From assembly GCF_900142265.1 (NCBI RefSeq), contig NZ_FRAH01000008.1, positions 1-64,000 of the forward strand: a stretch of 64,000 nucleotides of DNA, in the 5' to 3' direction. A model generated the notes under the pieces. It did not search any database and was not told where the DNA came from. It saw only the letters and a list, made by a program, of their open reading frames with translations. The DNA comes from Anaerotignum lactatifermentans DSM 14214. GTDB taxonomy: Bacteria > Bacillota > Clostridia > Lachnospirales > Anaerotignaceae. Positions 6,956 through 14,602 of the stretch are shown piece by piece (within the stretch, counting starts at the first letter, position 1; every line of letters begins with the position of its first letter). The position numbers and the translations under genes are program-made.

Positions 6956-7747
6956 ATGATGCAGACATTGGTAGAAAAACTGGAAAACGTAAAAGCAGAA
7001 ATGGACGGACACGTACTGGTCGTAACCATGAACCGCCCCAAAGCCCTCAACGCGCTGAACAATCAGACATTGGACGAATTGCAGGCAGTCTTTGATATGG
7101 CAGCCCAGGACGCGGAAATTTACGGCGTTATCATCACTGGGGAAGGCAGAGGCTTTGTAGCCGGTGCGGATATTGTCCAGATGGAACCCTATAAGAGTGA
7201 ACAGGGCAGAGATTACGCAGGCTATGCCCAGGCAACATTCAACAAAATCGAAGCACTGCCCAAGCCCGTTATTGCCGCAGTCAACGGCTTTGCGCTGGGC
7301 GGCGGCTGTGAACTGGCACTGAGCTGTGATATCCGTATCGCTTCCGAAAAAGCAGTATTCGGTCAGCCCGAAGTAACACTGGGCATCATCCCTTGCTTCG
7401 GCGGCACACAGCGTCTGCCCCGTTTGATTGGTGCAGGTCTGGCAAAAGAAATGATTTACACAGGCAAACATATCGACGCCCAGACAGCCCTGTCCTATGG
7501 TCTGGTCAATAAAGTAGTCCCTGCGGAAGAACTGCTGGATGCGGCAAAAGCCCTTATGGCAGACATCCTGAAAGTATCTCCTGTTGCCATCAAATACGCA
7601 AAACTGTCCATCAACAAAGGGGCAGACATGGATCTGATGAATGGTCTGGAAGTGGAAAAAGACCTGGTAGGTCTGTGCTTTGCTACAGAGGATAAAGAAG
7701 TGGGTATGCATGCGTTTCTGAAAAAACAGAAACCCGTATTCCGTTGA
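6956..7747 (+). CDS. crt: Enoyl-CoA hydratase / 3-hydroxybutyryl-CoA dehydratase (crotonase)
   Basis: The 263-aa protein is a crotonase-fold hydratase that reversibly dehydrates (3S)-hydroxyacyl-CoA. The oxyanion-hole segments GRGFVAGADI and AAVNGFALGGGCELA are intact. Both catalytic glutamates are present: the E of GGGCELAL and the E of FGQPEVTLG. In anaerobic Clostridia this enzyme works in crotonyl-CoA/butyrate-type fermentation; the substrate here is inferred. It sits between a sigma-54 activator and a GntP permease, suggesting uptake and catabolism of a short-chain hydroxy or unsaturated acid. The first of two ATGs was chosen (AGGAGG 8 nt away). Confidence 0.88.
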   Translation: MMQTLVEKLENVKAEMDGHVLVVTMNRPKALNALNNQTLDELQAVFDMAAQDAEIYGVIITGEGRGFVAGADIVQMEPYKSEQGRDYAGYAQATFNKIEALPKPVIAAVNGFALGGGCELALSCDIRIASEKAVFGQPEVTLGIIPCFGGTQRLPRLIGAGLAKEMIYTGKHIDAQTALSYGLVNKVVPAEELLDAAKALMADILKVSPVAIKYAKLSINKGADMDLMNGLEVEKDLVGLCFATEDKEVGMHAFLKKQKPVFR

Positions 7748-7781
7748 TGCTGTTGTGTGAAATGGGGAAGGAGGAGGACAA

Positions 7782-9089
7782 ATGAATTTTAGCGTATTGG
7801 TGCTGGTCATTGCCATTGTGCTGTTCGGCGTGCTGGCATTCCGTCAGATGAGCGCCCTGATTCTGGCGCCGCTGGTGACCATATTCGTCATTGTGCTGTC
7901 GGGGATGCCTGTGCTGGATACCCTGCTCAATGACTTTATGCCTGCCACATCAGACTATATCACCCAATATTTCCTGATTTTCTTCGTAGGGGCATTGTTC
8001 GGGGCAGTTTATCAGTTTACAGGGGCAGCGGAATCCATTGCCCTTGCCATGGGGCGTCTGTCCCATAACCACTTTGTAGCGCCTATGATCATGTGCATCA
8101 CTGGTTTGCTGACCTTCGGCGGTGTCAGCGGCTTCGTGGTATTCTTCGTGGTCTATCCCATTGCCCTGCAGATGTTCAAACGTGCTAACCTGACTCGGCG
8201 GCTCATTCCTGCTGCCATTTCCGCAGGCTGCTGGACTTGGTCTATGACAGCGCCGGGCTCGCCTTCCATACAGAATACCATTGCCATGAAAAGTCTGGGC
8301 ACACCTGCCACTGCTGCGCTCATTCCCTCCCTCATTGCCACAGCGGCGGAATTCCTCATGATCTTTGTCTGGCTGGAATGGCGCGCCCGCAGCTTCACCA
8401 AAAAAGGCAAACTGTTCTTTGACGATAGCCTGAAAACCCAGCTTGCCCCGGAGGAACTGGAAGAAAGAACATCCGAAAACCTGCCCCATCCCATCATTGC
8501 GCTGATTCCCATTGCAGCCATCATCATCTGCTTCAATGTGGTGAAATTGCCTGTGGAAACATCTGTAACCGTAGGTATCATTCTGGCAGTGGTGCTCATG
8601 TTCCGGAGAGTGGCAGATGTTTCTCACTGGATTGAAGTCTTTAACAAAGGCGCTGCCGACTCCGGCACAGCCATTTTGAATACAGCCATCGTCGTTGGTT
8701 TTGGCGGCGTAGTGGAACAGACAGAAGGTTTTACATACCTCATCAATAACCTGCAAAATCTGTCCATCTCCCCCTTGGTATTCGTTGCCGTGACCATTGC
8801 CATCTGTGCAGGCGTATGCGGTTCTGCTTCCGGCGGTATGGGCGTTGCCTTTGCGGCTCTGACAGATACCTATAAAAGCATGGGTGTCAGTCTGGAAGCT
8901 GTCCATCGTATCGGCGCCATTGCCGCAGGTACGCTGGATACCCTGCCTCATCAGGGCGCACAGATCACCCTGCTTGGCATCTGCAAACTGACCCATAAAG
9001 AAGCTTACTTCGATATTGCTGTGACACAGATCCTCATTCCCATTTTGACACTGTTCATCTTTATCCCGCTGGTTTCTATGGGACTTTAA
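7782..9089 (+). CDS. GntP-family permease
   Basis: The 435-aa integral membrane protein has about 12-14 hydrophobic segments and no signal cleavage site. Features of the gluconate/hydroxybutyrate:H+ symporter group include the FVGALFGAVYQFTGAAESIA segment, GGVSGFVVFFVVYPIA, and the C-terminal SGGMGVAFAALTDTY and GTLDTLPHQGAQI motifs. Family members import gluconate or short hydroxy acids; next to crotonase, 3-hydroxybutyrate or a related acid is the more likely substrate (inference). GGAGGAGG precedes the ATG by 5 nt. The gene ends at the bidirectional terminator at 9,199. Confidence 0.85.
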   Translation: MNFSVLVLVIAIVLFGVLAFRQMSALILAPLVTIFVIVLSGMPVLDTLLNDFMPATSDYITQYFLIFFVGALFGAVYQFTGAAESIALAMGRLSHNHFVAPMIMCITGLLTFGGVSGFVVFFVVYPIALQMFKRANLTRRLIPAAISAGCWTWSMTAPGSPSIQNTIAMKSLGTPATAALIPSLIATAAEFLMIFVWLEWRARSFTKKGKLFFDDSLKTQLAPEELEERTSENLPHPIIALIPIAAIIICFNVVKLPVETSVTVGIILAVVLMFRRVADVSHWIEVFNKGAADSGTAILNTAIVVGFGGVVEQTEGFTYLINNLQNLSISPLVFVAVTIAICAGVCGSASGGMGVAFAALTDTYKSMGVSLEAVHRIGAIAAGTLDTLPHQGAQITLLGICKLTHKEAYFDIAVTQILIPILTLFIFIPLVSMGL

Positions 9090-9198
9090 AAATAACAAAA
9101 AACAGTTTTCCATTGGGCATTTTCAGGGAAAGCCGCTTTTGGAAAACGCCATTTTCTCTCTCTCAATTTCTAAATGGAACGAAAATAGCCCAAAAAAA

Positions 9199-9242
9199 CA
9201 GCTGAAATCCTCGAAAATACAAGAGATTTCAGCTGTTTTTGT
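9199..9242. terminator. Bidirectional terminator between permease and lipoprotein genes
   Basis: ACAGCTGAAATC pairs with GATTTCAGCTGT over 12 bp with T runs on both sides. The gene on each side converges on it. The stem resembles the central hairpin of the dispersed palindromic family. Confidence 0.85.
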
Positions 9243-9282
9243 CTGTTAAGGCTTGCCGAAGATAGGTCGGCGTTTTTGTAAC

Positions 9283-9939
9283 TTAGTAGAACAGATGGAA
9301 GGTATCAAATTTCCACTGTCCGTCTTCCTGTACCAGATTGAATGTGTAATCTGTTGTTTCGTACTGGGAAGGGTCTGCAGGGGCTTCTGTGAATGTTTCC
9401 CCTTCGTAAGGATTGCCGTCTTTGGTGTAGTATGCAGTAGCAGTTACGGACATGCCTGTATCTGTTTTCACAGGTTCACCCATGACATAGCCTGCATAGA
9501 AGATGTTTGTGCCTCTTGCGCCGTCCAGTACATACAGACCGCCGCCTTTGCCTTCTGTGAAACGGATGTTGTTTTCAGCAAAGATGTCAGTGTCCATCAT
9601 GTTCTGTGTGAAGTACTGTCCCAGATAGGTGCGGAATGCTTCCATATCGGGGAAACGTTCGTCTGTTACGCGGTTGTAGGTGTAACCGTCTACGTCGATG
9701 ATGTCTGTGGTGCTCATTTCAAAGCCTTCCAGTACAATCTGTTTGTAGATGGCAAATGCGCCGTCATAGAGTGTCTGGAACTGTTCCGCAGTCAGTTCGC
9801 TGTCAGCGGCATCTGTTTCTGTGGTTGTTTTCTGCTGCTGTGTTTCACCTTCTGTCGTTGTGGGTTCTTTGGATGTACAGCCGAACAGCAGTGTCGCAGC
9901 CAGGGCGCAGCTGAGCACAATGGCCAGTTTCTTTTTCAT
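9283..9939 (-). CDS. Lipoprotein of unknown function
   Basis: The 218-aa protein has a type II signal peptide with the lipobox LLFG-C (Cys21), then a Thr/Glu-rich linker (22-46) and an alpha/beta domain rich in Tyr and Phe. It should be anchored to the outer face of the membrane. The domain is weakly reminiscent of NTF2-like or IseA-type (autolysin inhibitor) folds; that is a guess. Start: AAAGGAG 10 nt upstream. It appears monocistronic. Confidence 0.75.
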   Translation of the reverse strand: MKKKLAIVLSCALAATLLFGCTSKEPTTTEGETQQQKTTTETDAADSELTAEQFQTLYDGAFAIYKQIVLEGFEMSTTDIIDVDGYTYNRVTDERFPDMEAFRTYLGQYFTQNMMDTDIFAENNIRFTEGKGGGLYVLDGARGTNIFYAGYVMGEPVKTDTGMSVTATAYYTKDGNPYEGETFTEAPADPSQYETTDYTFNLVQEDGQWKFDTFHLFY

Positions 9940-10059
9940 TTTGTAAGACTCCTTTCATATTTTTCGTCTTGATGTTTTCGTCTTTATTATACCATGGTTT
10001 GCAAAGAAAAACGGGATTTTCAGGGAAGTTTAAGAAATTTGAAATATTGCTGTAATCAT

Positions 10060-10719
10060 TCATTTTGTGAAGAGCCGGAAATGATTTTTGTGGTAATCCA
10101 GCAGCCCGTCCTTTTTCATGCGGCTCAGTTCCGCTGACATGGCGCTGCGCTCCACTGCCAGATAATCCGCCAATTGCTGCCGATCAAAGGGAATGGAAAA
10201 AACAGCGCTGCCGGAATCCTGTGCGCAGGAGGACAGGAAGGACAGGAGTTTTTCCCTTGTGCTGCGGCAGGTGACGTGAGCAATCTTCCGCGTCAGTGTC
10301 AAATTCCGTCCGGCGAAGATTTGCAGCAGACGGCGGGAGAGGAGGGCAAAAAGGGGATTGGTCTGCCCGGTGGGTGCCAGTATCCGGTTCAGAGAAAGGT
10401 ATAACACCGTTGTGTCTGCAGCAGCCAATACGCTTACTTCTGCCGCTGTATCCAAAAGGGCATAGGTTTCCCCGAAAAATGCCCCCGACGGGATTTGCGC
10501 CACCAATGCCCGGCTGCCCCAGAAATCCTCCCGCAGGATATGAACTTCCCCGGAAAGGATGAGTCCTGCCGCCGTGATTTTATCCCCGGCATGTACCAGA
10601 AAACTGCCTTTTTCATAAAAAACTTCTCTTGCATCCAGTTCCTCTAAAAGCTTCGTCATATCTTCAGGAGAAATGCCCTGAAAAAAGGGCAGAGATGCCA
10701 ATTTTGATGGTTCTATCAA
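10060..10719 (-). CDS. Crp/Fnr-family transcription regulator
   Basis: The 219-aa protein has an N-terminal cyclic-nucleotide-binding-type beta roll (about 10-120, including GEVHILRED and GAFFGETYALLDTAAEVSV) and a C-terminal winged HTH (DRQQLADYLAVERSAMSAELSRMKKDGL). It lacks an obvious 4-Cys Fe-S motif, so it differs from true Fnr. The best start is TTG at 10,719: the GGAGGGGG site lies inside the longer ATG-start reading at 10,752, which would translate the ribosome site as KGGG. It is divergent from a ferredoxin-like gene, a common pair in Clostridia near nitrosative-stress genes. Confidence 0.87.
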   Translation of the reverse strand: MIEPSKLASLPFFQGISPEDMTKLLEELDAREVFYEKGSFLVHAGDKITAAGLILSGEVHILREDFWGSRALVAQIPSGAFFGETYALLDTAAEVSVLAAADTTVLYLSLNRILAPTGQTNPLFALLSRRLLQIFAGRNLTLTRKIAHVTCRSTREKLLSFLSSCAQDSGSAVFSIPFDRQQLADYLAVERSAMSAELSRMKKDGLLDYHKNHFRLFTK

Positions 10720-10764
10720 AAGACCCCCTCCTTTTTGTTGGAAAAACAACATACTATTTTCCCG

Positions 10765-10779
10765 CAGTATAGCATACTG
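10765..10779. promoter_or_regulatory. Palindromic operator overlapping divergent promoters
   Basis: CAGTAT-AGC-ATACTG is a perfect 15-bp palindrome midway between the Crp/Fnr gene and the ferredoxin-like gene. On the minus strand it contains TGCTATACT, an extended -10 for the regulator. A second inverted repeat, TGTTG with CAACA (10,736-10,751), lies in the regulator's leader. Autoregulation by the Crp/Fnr protein is the simplest reading. Confidence 0.6.
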
Positions 10780-10820
10780 TTATCAGAAAAACAAGGACGG
10801 AAAAACGAGGAGGAAACCAC

Positions 10821-11531
10821 ATGATTCGTAGAATTATAGAGATTGATAAAGAAAAATGTAATGGCTGTGGTCTGTGTGCGAAGGCCTGCCACGAAGGTGC
10901 CATTGGTATGGTAGACGGCAAAGCCACACTGCTGCGGGATGACTACTGTGACGGTCTGGGGGACTGCCTGCCCGTATGTCCCACAGGTGCTATCACATTT
11001 GTGGAACGGGAAGCGGCAGCTTATGACGAAGGGGCTGTGCAGGCAAATATGGCGAAAAAAGGCAAAACACCCTGCGCTTGCCCCGGCAGCCAGAGCAAAC
11101 TGCTGGAAGTGCAGGAAAAAATGGCAGCAAAAAGAGAAGAAGAAGCAACTCCTGTTGCGGTGCCTTCCAGACTGCGTCAGTGGCCTGTGCAAATCAAACT
11201 GGCACCCATCAAAGCCCCTTACTTTGACGGTGCGAAGCTGCTCATTGCGGCAGACTGTACCGCATATGCTTACGGCAATTTCCATGAGGAATTCATGAAA
11301 GGCAAAATCACACTGGTGGGCTGCCCCAAACTGGACATGGTGGATTACAGCGAAAAGCTCACAGAAATCATCAAACAGAATGACATCCAGAGCGTGACCA
11401 TCGTCCGTATGGAAGTACCTTGCTGCGGCGGCATGGAACTGGCAGCGAAAAAAGCATTGCAGGCCAGCGGTAAATTCATCCCTTGGCAGGTGGTGACTAT
11501 CTCCACAGACGGCAAAATTTTAGATAAGTAA
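10821..11531 (+). CDS. 4Fe-4S ferredoxin-like iron-sulfur protein
   Basis: The 236-aa protein starts with a two-cluster ferredoxin domain (first set CNGCGLCAKACHEGA at residues 13-27; second set CDGLGDCLPVCPTGA near 43-57). A spacer with CACPG follows (residues 84-88), then a domain with further cysteines (ADCTAY, VGCPKLD, VPCCGG). Proteins of this type sit next to Crp/Fnr regulators and hybrid-cluster proteins in anaerobes and are thought to act in redox or nitrosative stress; the exact function is unknown. GAGGAGG precedes the ATG. Confidence 0.85.
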   Translation: MIRRIIEIDKEKCNGCGLCAKACHEGAIGMVDGKATLLRDDYCDGLGDCLPVCPTGAITFVEREAAAYDEGAVQANMAKKGKTPCACPGSQSKLLEVQEKMAAKREEEATPVAVPSRLRQWPVQIKLAPIKAPYFDGAKLLIAADCTAYAYGNFHEEFMKGKITLVGCPKLDMVDYSEKLTEIIKQNDIQSVTIVRMEVPCCGGMELAAKKALQASGKFIPWQVVTISTDGKILDK

Positions 11532-11542
11532 ATGATATAGAA

Positions 11543-11588
11543 AAAGACCGGATTTCCTTTGGAAAGGAAGTTCGGTCTTTTGTGTTTG
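11543..11588 (+). terminator. Terminator of the ferredoxin-like gene
   Basis: AAAGACCGGA pairs with TTCGGTCTTT (one G-T pair), with an inner stem TTTCC/GGAAA, followed by a T-rich tract. Confidence 0.8.
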
Positions 11589-11635
11589 CTGTTGTCTTTA
11601 TGAGAGGCTATGTTAAGGACACAGCCATTTCTCAA

Positions 11636-12373
11636 TCAATCCCCATCTTCCGGCAGGTTTCCGACGATGTCTTCGTAATCTTCGCAAAGGGACTTCCATG
11701 CTGGCGTATCTGGAGAAAATTCCCGACAGAAATCCGGGAAAGGGTCATCCATATATTCCAGAAAATCATAGATGAATTGGTCGTATTCATACAGTGCGTA
11801 GGTGCGGAACAAATCTAAGAAATCAATACGGTCTTCGATCCATTCCTGCAATTTTTCCCGATCCGCATGGGTGAGAAACTGAGCGAAAAAGTCGATGGCT
11901 GTTTCCATATCCGCCGATGTGGCGCGGATGCCTTCAAAACGGGTCTGTTTACAGTGCAGTCTTTCCCCGTCGCTGGAAAGTTTGCAGACGCAGTGGACAC
12001 GGAAACCGACGCCTCCTTCTTTGTCTTCAAAATCAAAGGTGAGTTTCAGGTCTCTTTCCGCCATGATCTGCAAAAACTTTTGATATGCTTCTTCCGTTAA
12101 GGTGCAGATGGGCTGTCCGTTCCGTTGGGGCTTTTCTTTTAGCAGTCCACAAGTCCAATCATGGAAGGAATCCAGTGTTTCCGAAAATGACCATCGTCCG
12201 CAGCCGGAAAAATCCACCGTACGCTCCTGTAAGCTTGGGGTATCGTACCATTGCAGACCGTATTCTCCGTAAAATTTCCAGGCGTCCAGTACTGGAAGCA
12301 ATGCTTCCACCGCTGCTTTTGTCCATCTTCCCGTTAAATGTATGGTGCCTGATGCACTAGAGATATTTGCCAT
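11636..12373 (-). CDS. Hypothetical protein, 245 aa
   Basis: I do not recognise the family. It is a soluble acidic protein rich in Trp, Phe, Asp and Glu, with a very acidic C-terminal third (YALYEYDQFIYDFLEYMDD). No signal peptide or membrane segment is seen. The start at 12,373 (MANISSASG) was chosen because GGAG lies 8 nt before it; the ATG at 12,382 touches that GGAG and is too close. It stands alone. Confidence 0.7.
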   Translation of the reverse strand: MANISSASGTIHLTGRWTKAAVEALLPVLDAWKFYGEYGLQWYDTPSLQERTVDFSGCGRWSFSETLDSFHDWTCGLLKEKPQRNGQPICTLTEEAYQKFLQIMAERDLKLTFDFEDKEGGVGFRVHCVCKLSSDGERLHCKQTRFEGIRATSADMETAIDFFAQFLTHADREKLQEWIEDRIDFLDLFRTYALYEYDQFIYDFLEYMDDPFPDFCREFSPDTPAWKSLCEDYEDIVGNLPEDGD

Positions 12374-12532
12374 AGGACACATCTCCTTTCTTTTCTGTTT
12401 CCAATGTGCCTAAAAGAACAAGAATCGAATTTTCTGAAAATGACAGAAAGTCTTATTTTTATAATACCATAGATTTTCCTATCCGCAAGGAGGAAGCCCG
12501 AGGAATGGGAGAAGTGGTAATGACAAAAGGAT

Positions 12533-12628
12533 GGGCATCTTCATCAGAAAACAAAAAAGCTGAAATCCTTATGATAGAGAGGATTCCAGCTTTCTTATTT
12601 TGATTATGATTTTATCTGGGCTGTTCTG
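12533..12628 (+). repeat. Dispersed palindromic element, copy D
   Basis: It begins GGGCATCTTCATCAGAAAAC, carries a central hairpin (AAAGCTGAAATCCT with AGGATTCCAGCTTT) and ends GGGCTGTTCTGC. The right end is diverged from copies A and B. It lies in the 500-nt gene-free stretch before the symporter gene. Confidence 0.65.
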
Positions 12629-12671
12629 CTTTGTTGCTGCCAAACATGATGAAAAATCACAAAAAAATTGG

Positions 12672-12873
12672 GAATCTCCAAAAAGAAGATTCCCAAAGCA
12701 ACTTCCCCTTAAGAAAACATTGTTTTTTATTTTATTGATTTCTTAAGGGGAATTGCGACGGCTGTCTTCATAAGAAAACATAACAAATAAAATCTTAATA
12801 AAATAAGAAAGCCAAAATCCTTTGTCATGATAAGGATTTTGGCTTTCTTTGTTTTTTTATGAAGATGCCCCCA
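12672..12873 (+). repeat. Dispersed palindromic element, copy B, with flanking hairpins
   Basis: Two hairpins, TTGGGAATC.../GATTCCCAA (12,668-12,696) and CCCCTTAAGAAA.../TTTCTTAAGGGG (12,705-12,750), lead into the core element. The core runs from CGGCTGTCTTCATAAGAAAA (from 12,759) through the AAAGCCAAAATCCTT hairpin (12,808-12,848) to TTATGAAGATGCCCCC. The core is copy A inverted. The last hairpin also ends the symporter gene on the minus strand. Confidence 0.75.
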
Positions 12874-12888
12874 AAGATATTTCGTTTT

Positions 12889-14148
12889 TTATGCTTTTGC
12901 TTTTGCATCCAGTTTGGCATTGCGTTTGTCGTCCAGTTTGGAAACGATGGTTGCGCAGGCAGCGTCACCGGTGATGTTAACGGTGGTACGACCCATGTCG
13001 AAGATACGGTCGAAGCCAACAACCAGACCGATACCAGCCACAGGCAGACCAACGCTTTCCAGTACCATTGCCAGCATAACCAGACCAGCGCCGGGAACAC
13101 CAGCTGTACCGATGGAAGCCAGTGTGGCTGTCAGTACAATGGTAATCATCTGACCCAGTGTCAGGTCAACGCCGTAACAAGCGGCGATGAATACGGCACA
13201 AACACCCTGATAAATGGCAGTACCGTCCATGTTGATGGTGCTGCCCAGAGGCAGTACGAAACCAGCTACTTCTCTGCGAGCGCCCAGTCTTTCCGCAGCT
13301 TCCATGGTGAAGGGCAGTGTGCCTACGGAGGAAGCGGAGGAGAATGCCATCATCATAGCAGGCATCATTTCCTTAAAGAATTTCAGAGGAGAAACGCCGC
13401 CCAGTGTCTTGATGGTCAGGGAATATACCACAACCATGTGTACGATGTAGCCTACATATGCCACAGCCAGTACCATGATGAGGTTTGTCAGCAGCATGGG
13501 ACCGTTTTCTGCTACAACGGGGCAGATCAGGCAGGCAACGCCGATGGGGGACAGCTTGATGATGAAGTCCATGACTTTCAGGAACACTTCATTGAAGCTT
13601 TCTACCACCTGACCGGCAAGGATGCCTTTTTCCCCAGCCAGCAGGATACCGAAGCCCACAAAGAGGGCAATGACGATGACCTGCAGCATGGAAGCCTCAG
13701 CCATGGGCTTCACAAAGTTGGAGGGGAAGATGTTTACGATGGTATCCATAACGCTCTGGGCTTCTGCAGGGGTATAGGAAGCGCCGGAAGGGTCCAGCAC
13801 AACGAACATACCTTTGGACAGAGTTGCCAGAATCAGTGCCAGTGTTACGGCAAAAGCGGTGGTGCACATGTAATAAATCAGTGTTTTGCCGCCGATGGCG
13901 CCTACACGGCGAATGTCCTTCATGGAGATGACGCCAGCCGCAATGGAGAACATCACAATGGGCACGACGATGAATTTCAGCAGGTTCAGGAAAATGGTAC
14001 CCCAGGGCTGGATATAAGCTTTCGCGAAGTCAACGCCGGTCATGCCGAACAGGTTTGCGTTCATCAGCAGCAGACCTGCCACGATACCGATGATCAGACC
14101 AAGGAAGATCCAGAAAGCCAGAGGCATTTTTTTCTTTTGGCTCGTCAA
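12889..14148 (-). CDS. Dicarboxylate/amino acid:cation symporter (DAACS family)
   Basis: This 419-aa membrane protein has eight predicted helices and two re-entrant loops. Family signatures are the serine-rich hairpin MAFSSASSVGTLPFT and, further on, LGSTINMDGTA, GVPGAG and DRIFDMGRTTVNITGDA. It imports glutamate, aspartate or C4-dicarboxylates with Na+ or H+. I favour a TTG start at 14,148 (MTSQKKKMPLAFW), because AAAGGAG sits 8 nt upstream; the in-frame GTG at 14,157 abuts the site. The gene is monocistronic between two dispersed-element copies. Confidence 0.88.
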   Translation of the reverse strand: MTSQKKKMPLAFWIFLGLIIGIVAGLLLMNANLFGMTGVDFAKAYIQPWGTIFLNLLKFIVVPIVMFSIAAGVISMKDIRRVGAIGGKTLIYYMCTTAFAVTLALILATLSKGMFVVLDPSGASYTPAEAQSVMDTIVNIFPSNFVKPMAEASMLQVIVIALFVGFGILLAGEKGILAGQVVESFNEVFLKVMDFIIKLSPIGVACLICPVVAENGPMLLTNLIMVLAVAYVGYIVHMVVVYSLTIKTLGGVSPLKFFKEMMPAMMMAFSSASSVGTLPFTMEAAERLGARREVAGFVLPLGSTINMDGTAIYQGVCAVFIAACYGVDLTLGQMITIVLTATLASIGTAGVPGAGLVMLAMVLESVGLPVAGIGLVVGFDRIFDMGRTTVNITGDAACATIVSKLDDKRNAKLDAKAKA

Positions 14149-14340
14149 TGTAAACACTCCTTTCCTATTTTTATGATTTTCTCATTGAATTTTTATCCGT
14201 TCCTTATTATAAAGATACACGAAAACCTTGACAAGGATTTTCGCCAAAAGAATGCGTATTTTTTTGTACTTTTTTTACAATTGACGAAAATGATGTATGG
14301 ATATTCATACAATGGAAAAATATGGAATTTTTACATAATA

Positions 14341-14474
14341 GAAAAAGAGGCATGTCCAGCAGGCTTCCCTTAAGAAAACATTGGTTTTTGATTTCTTAAG
14401 GGAAACTGCGGCGGCTGTCATCAGAAGAAAATTTTCTTCTGATGAAGCCCCCAATGGACATGACCTCTTTTTCC
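14341..14474. repeat. Dispersed palindromic element, copy C, bounded by inverted repeats
   Basis: An outer inverted repeat (AAAAAGAGGCATGTCC at 14,342 and GGACATGACCTCTTTTT to 14,472, one base different) encloses a TCCCTTAAGAAA/TTTCTTAAGGGA hairpin and a perfect 28-bp palindrome at 14,418-14,445 centred on AAAATTTT. The left and right ends (CGGCTGTC and GATGAAGCCCCC) are those of copies A and B, but the central terminator hairpin is missing. The RNA would fold as a multi-branch structure. Confidence 0.7.
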
Positions 14475-14532
14475 CAGAGTCTATCACAAATATTCATGGA
14501 GCCTTGCCGAAAGCCCATCTGTTTGCAAGGGG

Positions 14533-14567
14533 GCGAGGTTCAGCCGGCTTTGCCGGCTGACTCGCCA
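14533..14567. terminator. Strong GC-rich hairpin after the pyruvate oxidoreductase gene
   Basis: GCGAG...TCAGCCGGC pairs with GCCGGCTGA...CTCGC around a TTT loop. On the minus strand it lies 36 nt beyond the oxidoreductase stop. The T run (TTTTTT at 14,570) is on the + strand side, so minus-strand termination is less certain. Confidence 0.5.
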
Positions 14568-14602
14568 GGTTTTTTGCTGCCTGCAAACAGTATGTTACGG
14601 GG

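Noticed and set aside
12406-12603. 65-aa frame before the symporter
   Set aside because: It runs through a palindromic dispersed element and has no ribosome site at the start.
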